From contig JAJXSQ010000142.1 in assembly GCA_021784495.1 (NCBI GenBank), forward strand, positions 1 through 6,140: a stretch of 6,140 nucleotides of DNA, given 5' to 3'. Position 1 is the first letter of the stretch. The number at the start of each line of letters is the position of its first letter. The notes under the pieces are model-generated. The model was not told the DNA's origin, made no database searches, and was given only the letters and a program-made list of their open reading frames with translations. Source of the stretch: Myxococcales bacterium (GTDB lineage Bacteria; Myxococcota; Myxococcia; Myxococcales; Anaeromyxobacteraceae). Below are positions 1-5,240 of this stretch, piece after piece. The position numbers and the translations under genes were made by a program.

Positions 1-417
<417 letters not shown>

Positions 418-434
418 AGAGATTTCGATCCCAG

Positions 435-461
435 CCAGCCATCCCTCGCGGGACGGACTGG
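435..461 (-). other. 16S leader hairpin with GNRA tetraloop
   Basis: In the RNA sense the sequence folds as CCAG, a bulged U, CCGUCCC, loop GCGA, GGGAUGG, CUGG. That gives a 7-bp inner stem (one G-U pair) capped by a GCGA tetraloop of the stable GNRA class, plus a 4-bp outer stem. It lies 18 to 44 nt upstream of the mature 16S end. It is probably part of the precursor structure used in rRNA folding or processing. The 3' flank of 16S, needed to see the RNase III stalk, is outside the window. Confidence 0.6.
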
Positions 462-494
462 CATGGTGTGTTGCTCGATAGTTTTGCAAACTCA

Positions 495-518
495 AGGGAA
501 TGCGGGACCGCATTCCTT
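495..518 (-). other. rRNA leader hairpin, nearly perfect palindrome
   Basis: The core GGAATGCG / CGCATTCC at 497-516 is an 8-bp perfect stem with a four-base loop, extended by one A-U and one G-U pair at its base. It sits between the boxA-like element and the 16S 5' end. There is no U-run after it, so it does not look like a terminator. A role in rRNA precursor folding or processing is inferred from position. Confidence 0.5.
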
Positions 519-534
519 CGTACGCTTGCTATCC

Positions 535-548
535 AGTTTTCAAAGACC
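535..548 (-). promoter_or_regulatory. boxA-like antitermination element
   Basis: The minus strand reads GGTCTTTGAAAACT here, followed by GGATAGCAAG. This matches the TCTTT(G/A)A core of rRNA leader boxA elements, which NusB/NusE (S10) bind to make RNA polymerase resistant to Rho. It lies about 120 nt upstream of mature 16S and downstream of all five promoters, so every transcript would carry it. The match is by motif and position. Confidence 0.65.
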
Positions 549-563
549 GAAACACCCTCTCGC

Positions 564-580
564 CGCGGGGTTCACCCGCG
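564..580 (-). promoter_or_regulatory. Leader hairpin in the boxB position
   Basis: In the RNA sense CGCGGG-UGAAC-CCCGCG forms a 6-bp GC stem with a five-base loop, ending about 15 nt upstream of the boxA-like element. E. coli rRNA leaders have the order boxB hairpin then boxA, and this hairpin is in the equivalent place. Function is inferred from position; GC-rich DNA also forms such stems by chance. Confidence 0.4.
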
Positions 581-636
581 CCGAGCTCCGACACCGCGGC
601 GTCACGAGGACGACCGCTTTCGTCGGGAGGGCGAAC

Positions 637-665
637 TATCTATCCCGTCCGCCCCGCGTCGTCAA
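637..665 (-). promoter_or_regulatory. rRNA promoter P5 (closest to 16S)
   Basis: The -35 box is TTGACG (660-665), the spacer is exactly 17 bp, and the -10 box is TAGATA (637-642). The discriminator downstream reads GTTCGCCCTCCCG, GC-rich as in growth-rate-controlled rRNA promoters. A short TTTT run (680-683) lies about 15 bp upstream of the -35 box, which could be a weak UP-like contact. An inverted repeat CGGGA / TCCCG (624-628 with 643-647) places the -10 box in its 14-nt loop. Start of transcription is expected near 630. Confidence 0.75.
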
Positions 666-689
666 GCTGCCCGTTGGAGAAAACCGGAC

Positions 690-733
690 CACCCTTCCGA
701 CCGAAGGTGCCTGACTTCTACATCAGGCCCTTC
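690..733 (-). repeat. Two overlapping, mutually exclusive inverted repeats around and after the P4 -10 box
   Basis: The first repeat (703-733) pairs GAAGGGCCTGA with TCAGGC-A-CCTTC: 11 base pairs with one bulged base. Its 8-nt loop holds the whole P4 -10 box TAGAAG. The second repeat (690-709) pairs CACCTTC with GAAGG-G-TG (7 bp, one bulge, loop GGTCG). Both use the same CACCTTC arm, so only one can form at a time in a transcript coming from P1, P2 or P3. Whether they act as RNA switch, DNA cruciform or protein site cannot be told from sequence. Confidence 0.55.
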
Positions 734-743
734 ATCCCGTCAA
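715..743 (-). promoter_or_regulatory. rRNA promoter P4
   Basis: The -35 box is TTGACG (738-743), the spacer is 17 bp, and the -10 box is TAGAAG (715-720), identical to P3. The discriminator reads TCAGGCACCTTCG, the most divergent of the five. The -10 box lies in the loop of the strongest inverted repeat in this region (703-733). It starts 78 bp upstream of P5, measured between -35 boxes. Confidence 0.75.
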
Positions 744-793
744 GCCCGCCGCCCCTTCACTTCCTGGCGGCCTTTGCTCAGCGAGGGGCGCGA

Positions 794-822
794 CTTCTAC
801 CCCTCCCCGGGTTCCCCGTCAA
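794..822 (-). promoter_or_regulatory. rRNA promoter P3
   Basis: The -35 box is TTGACG (817-822), the spacer is 17 bp, and the -10 box is TAGAAG (794-799). The discriminator TCGCGCCCCTCG is shared almost exactly with P2 and, less one C, with P1. An inverted repeat GAGGGG / CCCCTC (783-805) has the -10 box in its 11-nt loop. It lies 79 bp upstream of P4. Confidence 0.78.
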
Positions 823-865
823 GCGGCTTCGACCTTCCGGTCTCTTCCGCTGTCGAGGGGCGCGC

Positions 866-894
866 TATGTAGCCCCTCCGAGGATTCTCGTCAA
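866..894 (-). promoter_or_regulatory. rRNA promoter P2
   Basis: The -35 box is TTGACG (889-894), the spacer is 17 bp, and the -10 box is TACATA (866-871). The discriminator is GCGCGCCCCTCG. An inverted repeat GAGGGGC / GCCCCTC (855-878) forms a 7-bp stem with the -10 box in its 10-nt loop. It lies 72 bp upstream of P3. Confidence 0.75.
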
Positions 895-962
895 CATCGA
901 TTCCGCTCGGTCCTGCTTCGGCCTCGCGGCATCCCGGCTACATCCCGGCGACGAGGGCGCGA

Positions 963-991
963 CTTGTACCGGGGGAGCCGCGCGGAGTCAA
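963..991 (-). promoter_or_regulatory. rRNA promoter P1 (farthest from 16S)
   Basis: The -35 box is TTGACT (986-991), the spacer is 17 bp, and the -10 box is TACAAG (963-968). The discriminator is TCGCGCCCTCG, as in P2 and P3 but one C shorter. It starts only 12 bp after the gmk stop codon. The -35 box lies in the loop of a 6-bp inverted repeat CCGCGC / GCGCGG (978-997); no clear repeat surrounds its -10 box, unlike in the other four. It is 97 bp upstream of P2. Confidence 0.7.
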
Positions 992-1003
992 GCGCGGCGT
1001 CGA

Positions 1004-1672
1004 TCACCACCCGGAGACGGCCGCGATCTCGCGCCGGCACGCCGCCGCCAGCACCTCCGCCGCCGCGGAGGCCGGCGCGCCGCCGCGGCGCGCGCGCTCC
1101 ACCCGGGCGATCGCGTCGATCCGCTCGAGCGCCGCGTCGAGCGCGTCGTTCACCACCACGTAGTCGTAGGTGGCGAGGCCGCGGTGGACCTCGTCCTGCG
1201 CCACCTGGAGGCGGCGCTGGATCGCGGCGTCCCCGTCCGTCGAGCGGCCGCGGAGGCGGCGCTCCAGCTCCGCGAGATCGGGCGGGAGGACGAGGACGCA
1301 GGCCACCTGGCGCGGGAAGGCCGCGCGGAGCTGCTCGCCGCCCTGGACGTCGATGTCGAAGAGCGCGATCCGGCCCCCGGCGAGCGTCTCCTCCACGGTC
1401 GCCCGGAGGGTGCCGTAGCGCTGCCCGTGGACCTCCGCCCACTCGGCCAGCGCCCCGGCGGACACCAGCGCCTCGAACCGGGCCTCCGGGACGAAGTGGT
1501 AGTCGACGCCGTCGCGCTCGGCGCCCCGCGGCGCCCGGGTGGTCGCCGACACCGAGAAGACCGCGTCGTCGTGCGTGGCCAGGAACCGGCGCGCCAGGGT
1601 GGTCTTTCCGGCGCCCGAGGGGGCGGAGAGCACCAGCAGCAGCCCGGGGCGCCCCGCCGCGTCACTCGACAT
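1004..1672 (-). CDS. gmk: Guanylate kinase
   Basis: Cytoplasmic enzyme that converts GMP plus ATP to GDP plus ADP, needed for GTP, dGTP and (p)ppGpp pools. The 222-residue product has the family signatures in order: P-loop SAPSGAGKTT (16-25), GMP-binding segment SVSATTRAPRG (40-50) followed by DGVDYHF (54-60), AEVHGQRYGT (79-88), DIDVQGG (106-112), and the lid-region ERRLRGRSTD (137-146). It is slightly longer than the usual ~205 residues because of an Ala/Arg-rich C-terminal tail after about residue 195. The ATG start lies inside the end of yicC (11-bp overlap), with a purine-rich GGGAGCAGG just upstream, so the two are probably translationally coupled. The gene after gmk is often rpoZ; here it is the rRNA promoter region. 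No intrinsic terminator follows the TGA stop. Confidence 0.97.
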   Translation of the reverse strand: MSSDAAGRPGLLLVLSAPSGAGKTTLARRFLATHDDAVFSVSATTRAPRGAERDGVDYHFVPEARFEALVSAGALAEWAEVHGQRYGTLRATVEETLAGGRIALFDIDVQGGEQLRAAFPRQVACVLVLPPDLAELERRLRGRSTDGDAAIQRRLQVAQDEVHRGLATYDYVVVNDALDAALERIDAIARVERARRGGAPASAAAEVLAAACRREIAAVSGW

Positions 1673-2537
1673 TCTGGACCTGCTCCCGCATCCGCTCGAT
1701 CTCCGCCTTGAGCTCGACCACCACCACCGAGATCTCGGCGTGCTGGGACTTCGAGCCGATGGTGTTCGCCTCCCGGTTCATCTCCTGGACCAGGAAGTCG
1801 AGCTTGCGCCCGGCCGGCTCCCCGCTCCCCAGGAGCCGGCGCGCCTGATCGAGGTGGCTCTGCAGCCGGGTGACCTCCTCCGCGACGTCGGTCCGCTCGG
1901 CGAGGAGGGCCACCTCCTGGGCCAGGCGTCCGGGATCGAGGGGGATCCCCCCGGTGAGCTCCGCCACGCGATCGGCGAGCCGGGCCCGGTGGTGCTCCAC
2001 GGCGAGCGGCGCGAGCGTCTCCACCCGGGAGACCAGCCGCCCCACCGTCTCGAGCCTGGCCTCCAGATCGCGCCGGAGGGCGTCGCCCTCGCGCGCCCGC
2101 ATGGACACCAGGGCCTCGAGCGCCTGCGCCGTCGCCCGCTCGGTCGCCGCGCGGAGCGCCGCCAGGTCGACCTCCCGGTCGTCGAGGCGGATCACCCCGT
2201 CGGCCGCCACCACGTCGGCGAGGGTCACCTGGCCCGGCAGGCCCAGCCGGGCCTGCACCTCGGCGTAGGCCCGGGCGTAGGACTCGGCCAGCGCCGCGTC
2301 GACCCGGGGGGCCATCGTGGCCGCGGCGCCGGTCCGCCGCGCCGCGATCTCGATCCCTCCCCGCGCCAGCCGGGCCTTGACCGCCCGGACGATGTCGCCT
2401 TCGAGGGCCGAGAGCTCGCGCGGCAGCCGCACCTTCACGTCGCAGAACTTGTGGTTCACCGAGCGGATCTCGATCGCCACCTCCTCGCCGGCGGCGGCGG
2501 CGCGGCCCGAGCCGAAGCCGGTCATGCTCCGGATCAT
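1662..2537 (-). CDS. yicC: YicC/YloC family endoribonuclease
   Basis: Member of the YicC family, reported as endoribonucleases in E. coli (YicC, linked to turnover of the small RNA RyhB) and B. subtilis (YloC). The 291-residue product opens with the diagnostic MIRSMTGFGSGRA and continues with EIRSVNHKFCDVKVRLP (23-39), the usual YicC N-terminal domain. The C-terminal DUF1732 domain shows ERTDVAEEVTRLQSHL (214-229) and RKLDFLVQEMNREANTIGSK (244-263). Length is normal for the family. The ATG start is supported by a GGAGGGG ribosome-binding site (2540-2546) and by the conserved N-terminus. It overlaps gmk by 11 bp, a gene pair that recurs in many bacteria. The exact substrate here is unknown. 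Confidence 0.95.
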   Translation of the reverse strand: MIRSMTGFGSGRAAAAGEEVAIEIRSVNHKFCDVKVRLPRELSALEGDIVRAVKARLARGGIEIAARRTGAAATMAPRVDAALAESYARAYAEVQARLGLPGQVTLADVVAADGVIRLDDREVDLAALRAATERATAQALEALVSMRAREGDALRRDLEARLETVGRLVSRVETLAPLAVEHHRARLADRVAELTGGIPLDPGRLAQEVALLAERTDVAEEVTRLQSHLDQARRLLGSGEPAGRKLDFLVQEMNREANTIGSKSQHAEISVVVVELKAEIERMREQVQNVE

Positions 2538-2607
2538 CGCCCCTCCGCGCCCGGCGGTGCCGGGATCGGCCGGGCCTGCCCGGGAGGGCGCTGCGTCCGC
2601 GGGCGGG
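2538..2607 (-). other. Intergenic gap with hairpin in front of the yicC ribosome-binding site
   Basis: The 70-bp gap between the Trm112-like gene and yicC is GC-rich. A perfect stem CCCGGC-ACC-GCCGGG (2550-2564) ends 3 nt before the yicC Shine-Dalgarno. A second short stem, CCGGGC-AG-GCCCGG, lies just upstream of it. Neither is followed by a T-run, so they do not look like terminators. They could influence yicC translation or mRNA processing, but the surrounding GC content makes chance stems common. Confidence 0.3.
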
Positions 2608-2778
2608 TCACGGGAGCGGCCGCGCCTCGTCGAGCAGCATCACCGGGATGCCGTCGTCGATGCGGTAGGAGAGGCGGCAGCGCAGGCAGTGGATCTCGTC
2701 CACCTCCTCGTGGAACTCGAGCGGCCCCTTGCACCGGGGGCACGCGAGGATCTCCTTGAGCTCGACGGCGATGGGCAT
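2608..2778 (-). CDS. Trm112/YcaR family zinc-ribbon protein
   Basis: Small protein of 56 residues. The pattern is KEILACPRCKGPLEF, then CLRC and a DDGIPVMLLDEAR ending. The four cysteines, C13-X2-C16 and C31-X2-C34, form a probable zinc ribbon. DDGIP(V/I)ML is typical of bacterial Trm112-like (YcaR, DUF343) proteins. In eukaryotes and archaea Trm112 activates methyltransferases; the bacterial role is not settled. E. coli ycaR sits between lpxK and kdsB, so an LPS-gene neighbourhood is normal. The ATG at 2778 was chosen because GGAGGAGG (2783-2790) lies 4 bp upstream and the product then starts like its relatives. In-frame ATGs at 2798 and 2826 would add a Pro/Gly-rich stretch with no family match. 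Confidence 0.88.
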   Translation of the reverse strand: MPIAVELKEILACPRCKGPLEFHEEVDEIHCLRCRLSYRIDDGIPVMLLDEARPLP

Positions 2779-2782
2779 CCAG

Positions 2783-2790
2783 CCTCCTCC
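2783..2790 (-). promoter_or_regulatory. Ribosome-binding site deciding the Trm112-like start
   Basis: GGAGGAGG on the minus strand, 4 bp before the ATG at 2778. It is a near-ideal Shine-Dalgarno and the reason the shorter 56-residue product is preferred over longer in-frame reading. Confidence 0.7.
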
Positions 2791-2828
2791 CGGGGGCATC
2801 TTCGCCGCCGGGCCGGGCGGCCGCAAGG

Positions 2829-2851
2829 GGGCGCGCGCGCCGGCGGCGCCC
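2829..2851 (-). other. GC hairpin directly after the hldC stop codon
   Basis: Starting on the base after the hldC TGA, the RNA sense reads GGGCGC, an 11-nt GC-only loop, then GCGCCC; alternative pairings inside the loop are possible. It is followed by CCUUG, not by a U-run. It could mark the end of the tightly packed lpxK-hldC block, stabilise a processed 3' end or weakly slow polymerase. It is not a standard intrinsic terminator. Confidence 0.3.
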
Positions 2852-3331
2852 TCAGCGCCGCCGCGCCGCCTCGAGGGCGGCGAGGAGCGCGGTCGTCGAG
2901 TGCTCCTTCGGATCGCCGGCGACCGCCACCCGCCCGCCGAGCGCGCGCACCTCCGCCGCCTCCGGGATGGTCTCGGGGGTGTAGTCGGTGCCCTTCACCT
3001 GGACGTCGGGCCGCAGCGCCCGGATCACCGGGATGACGTCCGGGGAGTCGAAGACCACGACGTGATCGACGCAGCGGAGGGCCGCCACGATCTCGGCGCG
3101 CTCGTCCTCCCCGATCACCGGTCGGCCCGGCCCCTTGTAGGCCCGGGTGGAGGCGTCGCTGTTGACGGCCACCACCAGGAGATCGGCCTCGGCCCGGGCG
3201 CCCTCCAGGTACCGGAGGTGGCCCACGTGGAAGAGATCGAAGACGCCGTTCGCCAGCGCGATCGAGCGCCCCGCGGCGGAGGCCTCGGCGCGCACCCGGG
3301 GGAGCTCGGCGAGGGTGAGCCGCCGGCTCAC
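2852..3331 (-). CDS. rfaE2: D-glycero-beta-D-manno-heptose 1-phosphate adenylyltransferase
   Basis: Transfers AMP from ATP to heptose 1-phosphate to give ADP-D-glycero-beta-D-manno-heptose, the donor (after epimerisation) for the LPS inner core. It corresponds to the C-terminal domain of E. coli HldE and to stand-alone HldC. The 159-residue product is a single nucleotidyltransferase fold: NGVFDLFHVGHLRYLEGA (28-45) with the HxGH catalytic motif at 35-38, VNSDAST (56-62), KGPGRPV (66-72), KGTDYTPE (113-120) and EHSTTALL (143-150). Many relatives have KGGDYT where this one has KGTDYT. The start codon is GTG, overlapping the hldA stop as GTGA, so translation is probably coupled. Length is normal for the stand-alone form. 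Confidence 0.94.
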   Translation of the reverse strand: MSRRLTLAELPRVRAEASAAGRSIALANGVFDLFHVGHLRYLEGARAEADLLVVAVNSDASTRAYKGPGRPVIGEDERAEIVAALRCVDHVVVFDSPDVIPVIRALRPDVQVKGTDYTPETIPEAAEVRALGGRVAVAGDPKEHSTTALLAALEAARRR

Positions 3332-4341
3332 CGGCCGCCCCCCGGATCGAGCTCGGCGGCGAGCTCCGCCAGGGAGACCGTGGCGGTCCCCGGCTTCCGG
3401 ACCTGCAGCGCGCCGGCGACGTTGGCGATGCGCGCCGCGGCCAGCGCCTCCCCGCCGGCCGCGATCGCCGCCGTGTAGGCGGCGGCGACGGTGTCACCCG
3501 CGCCGGTGACGTCGACGGCCTCCTGGCCGCCGTGCGCCGGGAGGTGGACCCCCCGCCGCCCGGGCCGGAAGACCGACATCCCGTTCCGGCCGCGGGTGAC
3601 GAGCAGCACCTCGCAGCGGACCGCCCCGAGGAGCCGCGCCGCGGCGCGCTCCAGCCCGCCCGGCGCGGCGAGCGAGAGGCCGGTCGCCGCCTCGAGCTCG
3701 ACCTCGTTCGGCTTCACCATGCTGAGGCCCCGGCAGCGCGCCAGGCCGTAGCGGGAGTCGGCGCAGACCGGGAGCCCCCCGCGCCGGAGCCGCCGGAGAT
3801 CGGCCAGCACCTCCGCCGAGACGACCCCCGAGCCGTAGTCGCTCGCCAGGACCGCCCCCGCGCGCCGCGCGCCGCGGCCGAGCTCGGCGAGCAGGCGCCG
3901 GGCCTCCGCCGGCGGGAGCGGCCCCGCCGGCGCCCGGTCGAGCCGGAGCATCTGCTGGCGCCGCGTCGATCGCCCTCCCGCGAGGATCCGGGTCTTGGCC
4001 TCGGTCGCCCGCCCGGCGACCCGCTGCACCCCGGCGACGTCCACCCCGCCCGCCTCGAGCTCGGCGAGGAGCGCGCGCCCGAGCGGGTCGTCCCCCACCG
4101 CGCCCAGCAGCCGGACCTGGACGCCGAGCGCCGCGAGGTTCAGGGCCGCGTTCCCCGCCCCCCCGGGCCGGAGCTCCGCGCGCTCGTACTGGACGATCAG
4201 GACCGGCGCCTCCCGGCTGATCCGCTCGGTCTCGCCGTACACGTACTCGTCGGCGACGAGATCCCCGATCACCAGCACCTGGGCGCGGGCGAAGGCCTGC
4301 AGGATGGCGGCGGGCGGCGCTGGCGCGCGGGCGCGGGGCAC
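3328..4341 (-). CDS. hldA: D-glycero-beta-D-manno-heptose 7-phosphate kinase
   Basis: PfkB/ribokinase-family kinase that phosphorylates C1 of heptose 7-phosphate to give the 1,7-bisphosphate. It equals the N-terminal domain of HldE (RfaE1). The 337-residue product shows QVLVIGDLVADEYVYGE (21-37), RPGGAGNAALNLAALG (58-73), LASDYGSGVVS (165-175), MVKPNEVELEAATG (208-221), LLVTRGRNGM (246-255) and the family signature DVTGAGD (277-283), whose last Asp is the expected catalytic base. The GTG at 4341 is chosen because AGGGA lies about 6 bp upstream and the product starts 20 residues before the first kinase strand. The reading frame stays open upstream to 5100, but that stretch is antisense-frame shadow of the acyltransferase gene. 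It begins 8 bp after the acyltransferase stop. Confidence 0.94.
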   Translation of the reverse strand: MPRARAPAPPAAILQAFARAQVLVIGDLVADEYVYGETERISREAPVLIVQYERAELRPGGAGNAALNLAALGVQVRLLGAVGDDPLGRALLAELEAGGVDVAGVQRVAGRATEAKTRILAGGRSTRRQQMLRLDRAPAGPLPPAEARRLLAELGRGARRAGAVLASDYGSGVVSAEVLADLRRLRRGGLPVCADSRYGLARCRGLSMVKPNEVELEAATGLSLAAPGGLERAAARLLGAVRCEVLLVTRGRNGMSVFRPGRRGVHLPAHGGQEAVDVTGAGDTVAAAYTAAIAAGGEALAAARIANVAGALQVRKPGTATVSLAELAAELDPGGGR

Positions 4342-4349
4342 GGTCTTCC

Positions 4350-5240
4350 CTACCGCGCGCCCCCCGGCGGCGTCAACGCGGCGGCCGCGGCCGGCGGCCG
4401 GGTCTTCCACCGCCTGTGAAGCCAGTACCAGCGCCCCGGGTGGCGTCGAACCCATCGCTCCAGGCGGTCGTTCAGCCCCTGCATGAAGGCCAGGTCGTCG
4501 GCGCGCCGATCCCCGGTGTCCGGCAGGTCGATCGGCCCCTCGATCACCACTTGGTGTCGGCCGTCCCCGAGCGGCACCGAGAGGGTGAACAGGACCGCGG
4601 CGCCGGTGCGCCGCGCCAGGTAGGCCGGCGTCGGCGAGGTCGCCGCCGGCACGCCGAAGAAGGTCGGGAAGACGGCGTGGGCCGGCTGGTTCTGGTCGAT
4701 GACGTAGCCGAGCACCCGCCCCGAGGCGAGGGCGCGGCGCGCGGCGGACATCGTCTCCCCGGGCCGCACCACCAGATCCTCGACGCCGGAGCGGAGCCGC
4801 GCCGCGCGCCAGAGGTCGTTCGCCCGGCTCGCCCCCATGACGCGGGTGATCATCGTGATGGGGATGCCGCGCCGGGTGTGGGCGGCCGCCAGGAGGTCGA
4901 AGTTGCCGAAGTGGGCGGTGCAGGCGATCACCCCCCGCCCCCGCGCCAGCGCGGTCTCGTAGTTCTCCCACCCCTGGTACTCGAAGATCCGGTCGAGCTC
5001 GGCGGCCGGCATCGCCGGCACCCGGAGGAAGTCGGGGACCATCTGCCCGAGGTTCCGGTAGGTGTCCCGCGCGACGGCCCGCCGCTCCGCCTCGGTCCAC
5101 TCGGGGAAGGCGAGCCGCAGGTTGGAGAGCACGACCCGGCGGCGGATCCGCAGCGTCCAGGTGAGCCAGCCGAGGAACGCCCCCGCAGCCGCCAGCCAGG
5201 ACCTCGGCACCCGGGCCAGGAGCCCGAGGAGCGCGTTCAT
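4350..5240 (-). CDS. lpxL: LpxL/HtrB-type lipid A acyltransferase
   Basis: Inner-membrane enzyme that transfers a fatty acyl chain from acyl-ACP to a lipid A precursor. The 296-residue product has an N-terminal hydrophobic segment (WLAAAGAFLGWLTWTL, 15-30), NLRLAFPEW (40-48), the catalytic HX4D motif AHFGNFD (109-115), ITRVMGASRAND (131-142), a YVIDQNQPAH segment (179-188), FFGVPAATSPTPAYLARR (194-211) and the C-terminal HPGRWYWLHRRWKTR (267-281). These are the conserved blocks of LpxL/LpxM/LpxP-type acyltransferases. Which acyl chain and position it uses cannot be read from sequence. Its ATG overlaps the lpxK stop (ATGA), and the G-run inside the lpxK 3' end serves as its ribosome-binding region. 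Position next to lpxK fits lipid A work. Confidence 0.93.
   Translation of the reverse strand: MNALLGLLARVPRSWLAAAGAFLGWLTWTLRIRRRVVLSNLRLAFPEWTEAERRAVARDTYRNLGQMVPDFLRVPAMPAAELDRIFEYQGWENYETALARGRGVIACTAHFGNFDLLAAAHTRRGIPITMITRVMGASRANDLWRAARLRSGVEDLVVRPGETMSAARRALASGRVLGYVIDQNQPAHAVFPTFFGVPAATSPTPAYLARRTGAAVLFTLSVPLGDGRHQVVIEGPIDLPDTGDRRADDLAFMQGLNDRLERWVRRHPGRWYWLHRRWKTRPPAAAAALTPPGGAR

Larger units (their letters stand above)
418..1003 (-). promoter_or_regulatory. rRNA operon promoter and leader region (gene-free, 586 bp)
   Basis: This is the whole interval between the gmk stop codon and the 16S 5' end. It holds no supportable coding sequence. In transcript order it contains five tandem sigma-70-type promoters (P1 to P5, listed separately), inverted repeats around four of the -10 boxes, a boxB-position hairpin, a boxA-like element and two leader hairpins. 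The leader from the last promoter is about 210 nt if transcription starts about 7 nt after the P5 -10 box. Base composition is visibly less extreme in GC than in the flanking protein genes, as expected for rRNA control DNA. Confidence 0.85.

Noticed and set aside
490..495. A sixth promoter with TTGAGT as -35 box in the leader
   Set aside because: The hexamer 17 bp downstream (AACACA) does not resemble a -10 box, and the GC-rich discriminator pattern is missing.
624..878. CRISPR array or mobile-element repeats as explanation of the ~75-bp periodicity
   Set aside because: Conserved parts are only the promoter hexamers and discriminator; there is no constant repeat of 25-40 bp, no transposase and no target-site duplication.
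978..997. Inverted repeat after gmk as intrinsic terminator
   Set aside because: The stem is only 6 bp, the loop is the P1 -35 box, and no T-run follows.
500..2759. Long plus-strand reading frames over the promoter region, gmk and yicC
   Set aside because: They mirror the minus-strand genes in GC-rich DNA, giving Arg/Pro/Gly-rich products, while the minus strand carries clear family motifs.
4342..5100. Upstream extension of hldA to a 590-residue protein
   Set aside because: The added part is a shadow frame of the acyltransferase gene, is Arg/Gly/Pro-rich and has no domain; the GTG at 4341 has a good ribosome-binding site.
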